DNA of 64,000 nucleotides, taken from assembly GCF_005405925.1 (NCBI RefSeq), contig NZ_BJHV01000001.1, forward strand, positions 3,596,001-3,660,000, given 5' to 3'. The DNA comes from Streptomyces antimycoticus (lineage in GTDB: Bacteria; Actinomycetota; Actinomycetes; Streptomycetales; Streptomycetaceae). The notes beneath the pieces are model-generated. The model had not been told where the DNA came from, searched no databases, and worked only from the letters and a program-made list of their open reading frames with translations. Below are positions 35,001 to 45,438 of the stretch, piece after piece. The translations under genes and the position numbers were made by a program. Within the stretch, counting starts at the first letter, position 1. Each line of letters begins with the position of its first letter.

Positions 35001-36212
35001 ATGGTCAAGGCGCAGAACAGTCCGGACGGGCCCGCGGCACCGCTGTGGGTCCGCCGCCCCGAGGCGCTGCACCGAGCCGCCTACGCAGTGGCCGCGCTGG
35101 TGTTCACCGGTCAGATCGTGGCAGTGGTCCTGAGGGGCTCGGATGGGCCGACGGCCCTCTCCGTCCTTCTCGCCGGTGGCGGTGTCGCCCTCTCCTGGTG
35201 GCGGCCGTGGGCAGGGCTGGTCGTGACGAGCGCGGCGTCCTTCGCCGTCACAGCGGTGGGCCACGACCCCCTGTCGGTGTGGATGATGGCCGTGCTCGTG
35301 CTGTTCTCGGTCACGCTCAGGGGAAAACAGCCGCTGGCCGGAACCGGCATCGTGGCGGCGTTCTTCCTGGGGGCCTTCATGACCTTGGGAGGATTTCGTG
35401 GCGGCGCGATCGTGGGAGCCGCCGCCCTCTTCTCGGCCATAGCGGGAGGTGCGACGGGAGCCGCGCTCCGCATCCATCGGGACCACTGGTGGATCTTGGA
35501 GGAGCGGGCCGAAAGCGCCATCGCCACCCGCGAGATCGAAGCCACTCGACGAGTGACCGAAGAACGACTCCGCATCGCACGGGACCTCCACGACGTCATC
35601 GGCCACCAAGTGGCGATGCTGAGCCTGCATCTGGGTGCCGCGGAAATCGGGCTGCCCGAGGACGCCGAATCGTCCCGGCAGGCCCTCGTCTCGGCCAGGT
35701 CCAGCGCTCGCACCGTCGTCGTCGAGACGCAACGGATCCTCGCACTCCTCCGCGTCGGCGACGACACTTCCGACGGCGAGGCGCTCCGGCCGACTCCGTC
35801 GCTGAGCGGCCTGGAAGGGCTGATCGCCTCTTTCGAGAGCATCGGCCTCGACGTCCAGCCCTCCATCCACATCCCCGCCGGTTTCGTGGAGCCCAGCGTC
35901 GGCGTGACGGTCTACCGGGTCGTTCAAGAAGCACTGACGAATGCCTACCGGCATGGGGAGGGGACGGCGACGGTGGAGGTGCGCGAGCGCGAGGGCAGGA
36001 TCTGCGTCACCGTGGAGAATCGTGTCGGTCATTCACTCCACGGCTCCGGCTCGGGCTCCGGCACCGGTACGGGATCCAGCTCCGGCAGCGGACTCGGACT
36101 CGTCGGGATGCGCGAGCGCGTCGAGTCCTCCAGCGGGCGGCTGACGATCGACAGCGACAACGGACGATTCCGGGTCCACGCGGAGTTCAGCCCCCTGGGA
36201 GCTGTCGTCTGA
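35001..36212 (+). CDS. Sensor histidine kinase, NarL-partner (HisKA_3) type
   Basis: 403 aa. Four or five membrane segments at the N-terminus (YAVAALVFTGQIVAVVL onward to about residue 160) are followed by a short coiled linker. The phosphoacceptor motif is IARDLHDVIGHQVAML (His about 200). The ATP-binding domain has VVQEALTNAYRHGEG and GLGLVGMRERV. A Gly/Ser/Thr low-complexity insert (SGSGSGTGTGSSSGSG) sits just before the GLGLVGM lid. The ATG at 35001 gives the canonical length, although an upstream frame is open. The stop overlaps the response regulator start. The stimulus is unknown. Confidence 0.87.
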   Translation: MVKAQNSPDGPAAPLWVRRPEALHRAAYAVAALVFTGQIVAVVLRGSDGPTALSVLLAGGGVALSWWRPWAGLVVTSAASFAVTAVGHDPLSVWMMAVLVLFSVTLRGKQPLAGTGIVAAFFLGAFMTLGGFRGGAIVGAAALFSAIAGGATGAALRIHRDHWWILEERAESAIATREIEATRRVTEERLRIARDLHDVIGHQVAMLSLHLGAAEIGLPEDAESSRQALVSARSSARTVVVETQRILALLRVGDDTSDGEALRPTPSLSGLEGLIASFESIGLDVQPSIHIPAGFVEPSVGVTVYRVVQEALTNAYRHGEGTATVEVREREGRICVTVENRVGHSLHGSGSGSGTGTGSSSGSGLGLVGMRERVESSSGRLTIDSDNGRFRVHAEFSPLGAVV

Positions 36213-36871
36213 TGACCCGGATTCTGATCGTCGACGACCAGGACGACATGAGGGCCGGCATCCGAACGATGCTTGCGCTCGACCCGAGTCTGGTTGTCGC
36301 GGGTGATCTCTCCGATGGACTCCAGGTCGTCCCCTTCCTCCGGGACCACCCCGTCGACCTGGTCTTGATGGACATCCGGATGCCCGGCATCGACGGTGTC
36401 GAAGCCACCCGCCGGATCCGCAAAGAGCATCCGCCCGAAGAGCTGCGGGTGATCGTGCTGACCACTTTCGACCAGGACGACATCGTTCTCGCCGCCCTTC
36501 GCGCGGGCGCCAACGGCTTCCTGAGCAAGACCGTGAGCCCTGCCGAACTCGTCGCCGGAATCAGTGAGGTCGTCCGCGGTGGCGGTGCGCTGTCGGCCGC
36601 CGCGACGGCCGCGCTCATCGGTCATATGACCGACAGCCCGCCCCCGGTGATCGACCGGGAACTGCTGCGACGCTTCGACGCTCTGACCCCCAGGGAGCGG
36701 GACGTCGTCGTTCTCGTCGCAAGCGGTCTCGGCAACGAGGAGATCGCGGCCCAGATGTCCGTGTCGCCGTTCACCGTGAAGACGCATGCGGTGCGGGCCA
36801 TGACGAAGGTCGGCGCACGTGATCGGGCGCAACTCGTCTCGTTCACCTTCCGGGCCGGCCTCTATCCCTGA
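36212..36871 (+). CDS. LuxR/NarL-family response regulator
   Basis: 219 aa. The receiver domain has acidic pair DDQDD, phosphoacceptor Asp in LVLMDIRMPG (about residue 53), Thr in VLTTFD and Lys in FLSKTV. The C-terminal LuxR helix-turn-helix (LTPRERDVVVLVASGLGNEEIAAQMSVSPFTVKTH, about 152-186) binds DNA. It overlaps the kinase stop (TGATG), giving a coupled operon. The palindromes at 34869 are candidate targets. Confidence 0.92.
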   Translation: MTRILIVDDQDDMRAGIRTMLALDPSLVVAGDLSDGLQVVPFLRDHPVDLVLMDIRMPGIDGVEATRRIRKEHPPEELRVIVLTTFDQDDIVLAALRAGANGFLSKTVSPAELVAGISEVVRGGGALSAAATAALIGHMTDSPPPVIDRELLRRFDALTPRERDVVVLVASGLGNEEIAAQMSVSPFTVKTHAVRAMTKVGARDRAQLVSFTFRAGLYP

Positions 36872-36913
36872 GCCCACCGAGCGGAACCCACAGTACGGCC
36901 GGGCCGAAACGCC

Positions 36914-38016
36914 TCATCCGCGCCCGGACGGCCCCCGCCCGCTCGAGGCGACCGGCGGGAGCTGCGCCGGTGAGCCGAAGACGCGCTCTCCGGGCGCCCC
37001 GCCGCGCAGCAGCGCCGCGCCCAGCGGCGTCAGCGTGTGCAGGACGGCGCTGCCCTGGCGCAGGGTGTGCACCAGGCCCGCCTCGCGCAGCACACTGGCG
37101 TGCTGACTGGCCGAGGCCAGCGATACGCCCACCCTGCGGGCGAGTTCACTGGTCGTGCAGCCGCCGCCGACCTCCAGCAGCACCGCCGAGCGGGTCTGCC
37201 CGACCAGCTTGCCGAGCGTCCGGGCGGACCCGACCCCGGACACGGATGCCGCCCCGGCCCCGGCCCCCGACGCGAGGGCGGGCCGCTGCCCGGGGCGGAG
37301 CGGAAGTCCGCACGGGGCGTGTTCGACGGGATAGACCAGTACGGGCGTCAGATCCGGGTTCCGGAACGTCACCGGCGCCCCCCGGCAGAAGAACGACGGC
37401 AGCAGCAGCAACCCCCGCCCGCGCAACCGCAGATCGCGGTCCACCGGATAGTCGACCTCCAGCACGGGCGCCCGCCACCGCATCGTCGCCGGCAGCGAGG
37501 CCAGCAGCCCATCGGCGCCCCCGTCCAGCAGGGCACGGCCCCGGGCGACCCGGTCGGCCTCGATCCGGGCCTGTATATGAGGCCAGTACGGCGCGACGGC
37601 GGCCTGGTGGTAAGCGCGTAGCGTGCCGATCAGCCGGTCCAGCGCCTTTCGCTCGCCCTCCCCCAGATCCCGTATCCACCCCGGAAGCGCCCGGGCCGCC
37701 GAAAGCCCGGCGAGCTCCGCGTTCAGCCGCTCCCCGGAGTGGCGCGCAGCGCGGACATCGCGGCGTCGCAACCGATTACCCCTTCGGCAGGGGTCAGGAA
37801 GTCCGGGAAATAGCCGCGCGAGGGAATGAGCGGCGCGAGCAGCCGCGCTTCGCCGTTGAGTCGGTTTCGCGCCTCCGAACGCCATTTCCCGTATACGGAC
37901 TCCGCCCGGTTCTCCCGCAGGCGATGGAAACTTAAAACGGTTTCCCAGAGCGCGTCCGGTCGGACCGCCATCCGCAGCCGGGCCAGATCGAGTTCACTGA
38001 AATGAACACGGAGCAC
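36914..38016 (-). CDS. ArsR-like winged-helix transcriptional regulator (frame broken once)
   Basis: About 367 aa from GTG 38016. The N-terminal part (VHFSELDLARLRMAVRPDALW) is typical of a Streptomyces ArsR-like family with a large N-terminal domain. The C-terminal winged helix is GQTRSAVLLEVGGGCTTSELARRVGVSLASASQHASVLREAGLV. The frame breaks at the C run 37732-37735: the N-terminal frame stops at 37723, and the continuation begins ERLNAELAGLSAARALPGW. One added C on the plus strand (G in the gene) gives ATPGERLNAEL. It is convergent with the response regulator. No target is evident. Confidence 0.82.
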
Positions 38017-38330
38017 CAGACCCCCACACGTGACATTACGACCGCCCCCCGATCACCGATGAGTATGCACGCTGGCACGGTCAGTCACCACGCCCTTTTG
38101 GCCAGATGTGAAACGGGGAGCGGCGCCGACGCCGGAAGAGGAAAGCTGTTCCCCAGGAAAACCGGGGGCCGCCGGTAAACACTTCCAGGGGCCGTCCGGA
38201 ATTCAACAGGCGGTGCTCAGAGCCTGTTTGCTCGTTCCCGTGGGGGGTGACGAGTACGTTACGGCGACTGGGCACTTGTGTTGCCGCACGTAGCCGATGC
38301 GCGCGGCAACAGCTCCCGTGGGGGAGTGAG
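38017..38330. other. Intergenic region left of the XRE cassette
   Basis: A 300-bp divergent spacer with lower GC near 38030-38200, likely promoter sequence for the ArsR-like gene. An imperfect stem TTGCCGC...GCGGCAA lies at about 38281-38309, just before the large hairpin. No gene recognised. Confidence 0.4.
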
Positions 38331-38366
38331 AGGGGGCGGCACCTCCGCACAGGTGCCGCCCCCTTT
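38331..38366 (+). terminator. Hairpin flanking the cassette, left copy
   Basis: Perfect 14-bp stem AGGGGGCGGCACCT / AGGTGCCGCCCCCT with loop CCGCAC, then TT. The same stem recurs at 41965-42001 in the same orientation. It is terminator-like, but no plus-strand gene ends here. Confidence 0.7.
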
Positions 38367-38517
38367 AAGTCCCGCGCTCGCGATGACGCCGCACTGTGCG
38401 GGGACGTCGGTGACGGGCGACCCGTACCCGCGCCGGTCCCGTCGTGTCAAGGAGGCGCGACGGCCCTCACCGAAAGGGGGCCGATCAGCCGTAGCTGTGG
38501 CGCGGAGCCTGGGTACG

Positions 38518-38534
38518 GTGCTGAGTGTCAGCAC
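38518..38534. promoter_or_regulatory. Palindrome upstream of the XRE regulator
   Basis: GTGCTGA-GTG-TCAGCAC, perfect 7+7 inverted repeat, ending 15 bp before the XRE start codon. This is a plausible autoregulatory operator. Confidence 0.55.
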
Positions 38535-38549
38535 AGAACGGGAGTCATC

Positions 38550-39749
38550 ATGCCCGGCACCGACACGCCCACAGAAAGCATCGGCGCACGCATCCGCGAG
38601 TTCCGTCTCATCCGTGACTACTCCCTCTCTGAACTCGGGCGTCGCGCGCACGTCTCCACCAGCCAGCTCTCCCGAATCGAGAACGGCGAGCGGTACCCCA
38701 GCGAGCCCATCATCGCGTCCGTCGCCCGTGCGCTCGGCGTAGGCGTCTCCGTCCTGCGAGGCCAGCCCTACATCCAAGCTCTCCAGAAAGATCAACTGGA
38801 CGCCCTGCTCACTCCCATCAGCACCTCGTTCGACGACTGGGACATCCCACCGGACGACGGCCCGCCTCCCCGTCCGCTCGAGACGCTGGAGGCTGAGACC
38901 GCGCAGCTCGTACAGCTCCGGGTGAAGGCCGAATTCCTCCAGATCGCCGAACGCTTGCCGGGCCTGATCAGTGAGGCCGCGATCGCCACCCAGATACAGG
39001 CTGCACCAGGTCATCGCAGGGAGCGGGCCCATGATCTACAGGCGGAAGTCTCACGCACCGCGGCGATCGTCGCGTATCGCCTCGGCTACATGGACCTCGC
39101 TCGTCTCGCGCTGTCCCGGATGGCGGTCGCCGCGCCGCAGTCCGGCGACCCTCGCCAGGTCGCGATCGAGCGATACGAGCGGGCACAGATGGCGGCGGAC
39201 AACTCTCGTCTGGACCGAGGCATCTCGCTGATGCGGCACGCGTTGCGGGACCTGGACGACGACGGCGGTCGTGCCACACGAGCAGTGCGCGGCACGCTTC
39301 AGCTCCGAGCCGCTGTACTGTCCGCACGCGATGGCGACGAAGGCGGGGCTGGCGATTGGCTCGGAGAGGCCGCCGAACTGGCAGACGAGACAGGGGAAAC
39401 GCGGGACTACGCTCTGGCCTTCGGTCCGCTGAACGTCCGACTGCACCAGATCGCAGCGGCTGGTGATCGGGATGAGCACGCGGAAGCACTCGACCACGCC
39501 CTTCAGGTGAGCCTGCCGGATGACTATCCGCCGACGCGGGCGGCGCATTACTGGATCGACCGGGCCCGCGCCGAGGCGTGGACGGCGCAACACGACGATG
39601 CGCTGGATTCGTTGCGCGCGGCGCGTGCCGCATCGTCCCAGTTGACGCGCTATCACCATTCGGCGCACGAGACGGTGGCAACGCTGCTGCGGGCGCGACA
39701 GCGTGCGGACGAGCGTCTGAGAGAGTTCGCGGAGTGGTGTGGCGTGTAG
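38550..39749 (+). CDS. XRE-family regulator with helical TPR-like C-terminal domain
   Basis: 399 aa. The N-terminal helix-turn-helix (IREFRLIRDYSLSELGRRAHVSTSQLSRIENGERYPSEPII, about residues 13-53) is followed by a linker and a long helical region. The helical region resembles TPR repeats (LDRGISLMRHALRDLDDDG, EALDHALQVSLPDD, HYWIDRARAEAWTAQHDDALDSLRAARA). The ATG at 38550 follows GGGAG. Regulators of this build often control adjacent peptide or small-protein loci in Streptomyces. It is first gene inside the hairpin-bracketed cassette and transcribed in the same direction as the rest. Confidence 0.85.
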   Translation: MPGTDTPTESIGARIREFRLIRDYSLSELGRRAHVSTSQLSRIENGERYPSEPIIASVARALGVGVSVLRGQPYIQALQKDQLDALLTPISTSFDDWDIPPDDGPPPRPLETLEAETAQLVQLRVKAEFLQIAERLPGLISEAAIATQIQAAPGHRRERAHDLQAEVSRTAAIVAYRLGYMDLARLALSRMAVAAPQSGDPRQVAIERYERAQMAADNSRLDRGISLMRHALRDLDDDGGRATRAVRGTLQLRAAVLSARDGDEGGAGDWLGEAAELADETGETRDYALAFGPLNVRLHQIAAAGDRDEHAEALDHALQVSLPDDYPPTRAAHYWIDRARAEAWTAQHDDALDSLRAARAASSQLTRYHHSAHETVATLLRARQRADERLREFAEWCGV

Positions 39750-39769
39750 CGCACGCTCTGTAGCCGGTC

Positions 39770-39810
39770 AAGCACCTGTGCGTTGCCAGTTGGGCAACGC
39801 ACAGGTGCTT
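39770..39810. terminator. Perfect 18-bp stem hairpin after the XRE gene
   Basis: AAGCACCTGTGCGTTGCC (39770-39787) and its exact complement (39793-39810) enclose a 5-nt loop AGTTG. It is 20 bp after the XRE stop. No T-run follows, so it could be a terminator or an RNA-stability structure. Confidence 0.6.
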
Positions 39811-39828
39811 GCAGCTAGCCACCATGTA

Positions 39829-39848
39829 ACGGTCAGAACACAGACCGT
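39829..39848. promoter_or_regulatory. Inverted repeat before the small-protein genes
   Basis: ACGGTC-N8-GACCGT, 14 bp upstream of the next start codon (39863). Possible operator for the cassette regulator. Confidence 0.4.
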
Positions 39849-39862
39849 GCACGGAGCCGACC

Positions 39863-40462
39863 ATGACGACGACCAGAATCCTGCCGTGGACACCGCCGAA
39901 CACCGAGGACATCGAGCCATTACCGGTGGGCAGATGGTGGGACGCCGTCTCCGCGCCCACCAACGTCGCGGACCGCGCACTGGAGCTGCTCGGGCGGAAC
40001 TCGGGCGCGGTGATCCAGGACGACACCTACGGCAAGACCTACTGGCTGATCGGCACCGACACCGCCCGTAGCTGGTGCCTGCACCAGATCCGCGTCCTCA
40101 CCGGACTCGCCGACGAAAGCACCCTCCTCGGCGTACCGCCCGCCACATGGGGACCCGAGCACCAAACGTACTGGCGGATCCCACTCGGCCCCGACCGGTA
40201 TCTCACCGACCCCGACCACCTGGCCCGAGCCCTGCGCCAGGCCGTCGATGACGTGCTCGGCCCCGTTCCAGAAGGCCGCCAGCTCTGTTACCGCTGCCAG
40301 TTACCCACCGACGAACCGGTCCCGGTGACGATGGAGCACAGCGGCAGCGTCGCCGGCGCGACCATCTACGCCTGCCCCACCCACGCCCGGGACTACCCGC
40401 GCGACGCGGTAACCCAGGCCGCCGCCATGCGCCGAGCCCTCGACCAGGACAGAACCCGATGA
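39863..40462 (+). CDS. Hypothetical protein with a C-terminal Cys-pair zinc-ribbon-like region
   Basis: 199 aa, soluble, no signal peptide. The N-terminal two thirds ([39 protein letters not shown]) are not recognised. The C-terminal part has [11 protein letters not shown] and [12 protein letters not shown], so a CxxC...C/H metal site is plausible. GGAG precedes the ATG. Its stop overlaps the next start (ATGA). It belongs to the cassette between the two identical hairpins; function unknown. Confidence 0.7.
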   Translation: MTTTRILPWTPPNTEDIEPLPVGRWWDAVSAPTNVADRALELLGRNSGAVIQDDTYGKTYWLIGTDTARSWCLHQIRVLTGLADESTLLGVPPATWGPEHQTYWRIPLGPDRYLTDPDHLARALRQAVDDVLGPVPEGRQLCYRCQLPTDEPVPVTMEHSGSVAGATIYACPTHARDYPRDAVTQAAAMRRALDQDRTR

Positions 40463-40650
40463 CAGCCGCCGAGCACACCCCCGAGCAGACCACCGACCCG
40501 TTCTCCGACCAAGCCTGGCGCGCCGCCATCGAACACGCCGCAGGCTGCCCGGCCTGCCGCACCCCCGGCACCGAATGCCAAACCGGCGAGCGGCTGCTAC
40601 ACGCCTACGAGGTAGCCACGCGGCAAGCCCGGTCGGCGGAAGCCATGTGA
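40459..40650 (+). CDS. Small Cys-containing hypothetical protein
   Basis: 63 aa. Contains [19 protein letters not shown], three closely spaced cysteines (CPAC...C) after a His, suggesting a small zinc- or redox-binding protein. Translationally coupled to the preceding gene by a 4-nt overlap. It is similar in Cys spacing to the C-terminus of its neighbour. Function unknown. Confidence 0.65.
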   Translation: MTAAEHTPEQTTDPFSDQAWRAAIEHAAGCPACRTPGTECQTGERLLHAYEVATRQARSAEAM

Positions 40651-40678
40651 GTCACCGCCGACCCGCGCGGAAAAGCCC

Positions 40679-40704
40679 CCCGCCCCGGCCGGGGCGGGCC
40701 TTTA
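40679..40704 (+). terminator. GC hairpin terminator between small genes and peptide gene
   Basis: Perfect 20-bp palindrome CCCGCCCCGG-CCGGGGCGGG (40679-40698) followed by CCTTTA. Preceded by AAAAG. It may partly separate transcription of the small genes from the peptide/methyltransferase pair. Confidence 0.6.
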
Positions 40705-40742
40705 CGCGGGCGTCCAGGCGCCCGTACTCAGGAGGTAGAACC

Positions 40743-40846
40743 GTGACTGTCGAGAACAAGCACAAGGGCGATCCCGCCCCGATCAAGCCGTGGACGCCCC
40801 GCCGCCGCCCCCGCCGGACGGCACACCACCCCCGCAAGGGAAGTGA
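40743..40846 (+). CDS. Candidate RiPP precursor: tiny cationic peptide before a PIMT-like methyltransferase
   Basis: Starts GTG 40743 with an excellent GGAGG at 40731-40735. It reads TVENKHKGDPAPIKPW, then a run rich in Arg/Pro/His ending near 40840. With one G added to the GGG at 40838-40840 it ends at TGA 40844-40846, giving 34 aa with net charge about +9 and only one Asp and one Glu. As sequenced, the frame instead runs into the methyltransferase to 41063, which looks like a shadow. The gap to the methyltransferase ATG would be 6 nt. Charge, size and position match precursors of imiditide-type RiPPs. The single Asp is followed by Pro, which is awkward for aspartimide formation. Confidence 0.5.
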
Positions 40847-40852
40847 GGGACC

Positions 40853-41941
40853 ATGCACGAGGACTGGCGACCACGTCACGCGGCACTGCTGGAAGCCCTC
40901 GCCGCGTCCGGCGAACTCCCGGAAGCGTGGCACTCGGCCTTCGCCGCTGTCCCACGCCACCACTTCATCCCCGGCGACATCTGGGAACAGCGGACCACCT
41001 GTGTCCCCGTCACGACGGACGCGGCCTGGTGGGACCTCGTCTACCGGGATGTGCCGATCGTGACGCAGGTGGACGACGGACAGAGCGACGGCCCCGGGAT
41101 CGCGACCTCGTCCAACTCCATGCCCACGATGGTGGCGCGCATGCTCGCCGCGCTCGAGGTCGCGGACGGGCAGTGCGTGTTGGAGATCGGCACCGGCAGC
41201 GGCTGGAACGCCGCACTCCTCGCCGCGCGCCTGGGGAGCCAGAACGTCACCACCGTCGAAGTCGATCCGGTGCTGGCGGAGAAGGCCGCGAAGGCCATCA
41301 AGGAGGCCGGATACAGCCCTGACGTCGTGTGGGGCGACGGCGCACAGGGGTGGGAATCCGGGGCGCCGTACGACCGGATCATCGCGACCTGTTCGGTGCG
41401 CCGCATCCCCCACGCATGGGTACGGCAGACCACGCCGGGCGGGCTCATCCTCGCCCCGCTGGCGGGGGACTTCTGGTCCGGGGCGCTGGTACGGCTCGCC
41501 GTGGCCGGTGACGGGGTCGCCACCGGCCGGTTCATCGGCGGCGCCCGGTTCATGCCGATGCGCTCGGAGCGCCCCGGCCCGGACCTCCCGGTGGACAGCG
41601 GAACCGGGCGGCGCGGCACCACCGGCGAGCTTCCCGTCGACGCCACGACCGGCCTCGGCTTCGCGCTCTACGCGGGCGCGAAACTGCCGGGCGTGGTCAT
41701 GGCCGACGGAGCACCGGAGGGCAGGTATCAGATCTGGCTGCACGATCGAAACGGGTCGGCGGCCACGGTCACCCGGAAGGAGGTGTGGCAGTACGGCCCA
41801 CGCCAGTTGTGGGAGGAGGCCACTGCCGTGCACAAGGCGTATGTGAACGAGGGCAGCCCGGACGGCGGCGACTTCGGGCTGACCGTGTCCCCCGGCGGAC
41901 AGCGACTCTGGCTCCGCTCACCTGACGCACCCCTCGGCTGA
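40853..41941 (+). CDS. PIMT-like O-methyltransferase of the RiPP-associated type
   Basis: 362 aa, SAM-dependent, homologous to protein-L-isoaspartate O-methyltransferase. The N-terminal segment is AFAAVPRHHFIPGDIWE; motif I is QCVLEIGTGSGWNAALLA (about residue 105), followed by VTTVEVDPVLAEKA. Longer than housekeeping PIMT (about 210-230 aa). The C-terminal extension with WQYGPRQLWEEATAVHKAYVN and FGLTVSPGGQRLWL is the hallmark of peptide-modifying PIMT homologues in lanthipeptide, lasso, graspetide and imiditide clusters. GAGGGA precedes the ATG. No lanthionine synthetase, ATP-grasp or cyclase is nearby, so an imiditide-like system is the best reading. Confidence 0.85.
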   Translation: MHEDWRPRHAALLEALAASGELPEAWHSAFAAVPRHHFIPGDIWEQRTTCVPVTTDAAWWDLVYRDVPIVTQVDDGQSDGPGIATSSNSMPTMVARMLAALEVADGQCVLEIGTGSGWNAALLAARLGSQNVTTVEVDPVLAEKAAKAIKEAGYSPDVVWGDGAQGWESGAPYDRIIATCSVRRIPHAWVRQTTPGGLILAPLAGDFWSGALVRLAVAGDGVATGRFIGGARFMPMRSERPGPDLPVDSGTGRRGTTGELPVDATTGLGFALYAGAKLPGVVMADGAPEGRYQIWLHDRNGSAATVTRKEVWQYGPRQLWEEATAVHKAYVNEGSPDGGDFGLTVSPGGQRLWLRSPDAPLG

Positions 41942-41964
41942 CAGACGAATACTGCGGACGAATG

Positions 41965-42001
41965 AGGGGGCGGCACCTCCGCACAAGGTGCCGCCCCCTT
42001 T
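41965..42001 (+). terminator. Hairpin flanking the cassette, right copy
   Basis: The same 14-bp stem as at 38331 (AGGGGGCGGCACCT / AGGTGCCGCCCCCT), loop CCGCACA, then TTT. It lies 23 bp after the methyltransferase stop and is suited to rho-independent termination. The remaining bases to 42075 hold no gene. Confidence 0.8.
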
Positions 42002-42075
42002 GAGATCCGGAGCCGCTGCCGGGGATGAGGGTGGGTGTTCCCGGCCCCGGCTCCGGTGGCCTTATCCGCTGGTGC

Positions 42076-44802
<2,727 letters not shown>

Positions 44803-45438
44803 GGGACTCGATCTCCTCGGCTCGGCTGCCCTGACGGCGGGGAGCGTACCCAGATCAAAGGCCCCTGAGCAGGTCCACTCCACCGTCATACGGCCGTAAC
44901 CACCCGCCTGCCACGTGTTCGAAAGTGCGGCGCCCGATCGAGGCTCGCTTGAAGTGCCTTCAAGCCTCGAACACACACCCACCCTCCGCCCGTGGTGGAC
45001 GCTTGGAATTTCACTATACGTAACCGTTGGTTCGAGGTGTCGAACATCAAGTGGGTGGCACTGAGTGCCACGCATTGGAGAGGTGAGCACAGCGGGGGCC
45101 CGCCGGATCACCCCTCGATCACCGCTCATATGAGCGACACCCCGATCAGAGTGGCGAGAATCACGCCTTGCCAGGGCCCATTGTCTCGCTTTTTGGATAC
45201 AACGAGAGGGGTGCTGCTCAAACGAGCGACACGCCGGGAGGGGCTGCCGAGCCCCCAGCCAGCGCACGGCCCTCGCCGACCGAACTGGCGAGCGGTGCCG
45301 GGCGCGTGCTGAAGGCCGGCAGGGCGATCGGATCGCGCCATATTTCGCCACGGCGCGCCCGGCGGGAACGGGAAGCCCCCGCGCGCCGCCCGAGGGAGCG
45401 GCGGGCGGATCCCCCGTCAGGACGCCTGACCGCCGCCA
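44803..45438. promoter_or_regulatory. ppdK leader region with hairpin and inverted repeats; otherwise no gene
   Basis: Between ppdK and the vWA/TPR gene. A strong hairpin (44938-44970, GCTTGAAG-TGC-CTTCAAGC with outer TCGAGGC/GCCTCGA) is followed by GTTCGA-GGTG-TCGAAC (45030-45045) and GTGGCAC-TGA-GTGCCAC (45055-45071). The two perfect palindromes lie 230-270 bp upstream of ppdK. The rest (45072-45438) is GC-rich, has a patch of lower GC at 45120-45220, and holds no gene I can support. Confidence 0.5.

Noticed and set aside
40743..41063. 106-residue version of the cationic peptide running into the methyltransferase
   Set aside because: The part beyond 40853 is the +1 shadow of the methyltransferase and has no independent character; a 34-residue peptide ending at 40846 fits the operon layout better.
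40853..41941. FxLD lanthipeptide methyltransferase system
   Set aside because: The C-terminal region is similar, but no lanthionine synthetase is near and the candidate peptide lacks Ser/Thr/Cys-rich core and an FxLD motif.
45126..45341. Small minus-strand frame ending in a hydrophobic stretch
   Set aside because: No ribosome-binding site, composition like non-coding DNA before the last 15 codons, and no neighbour that would explain it.
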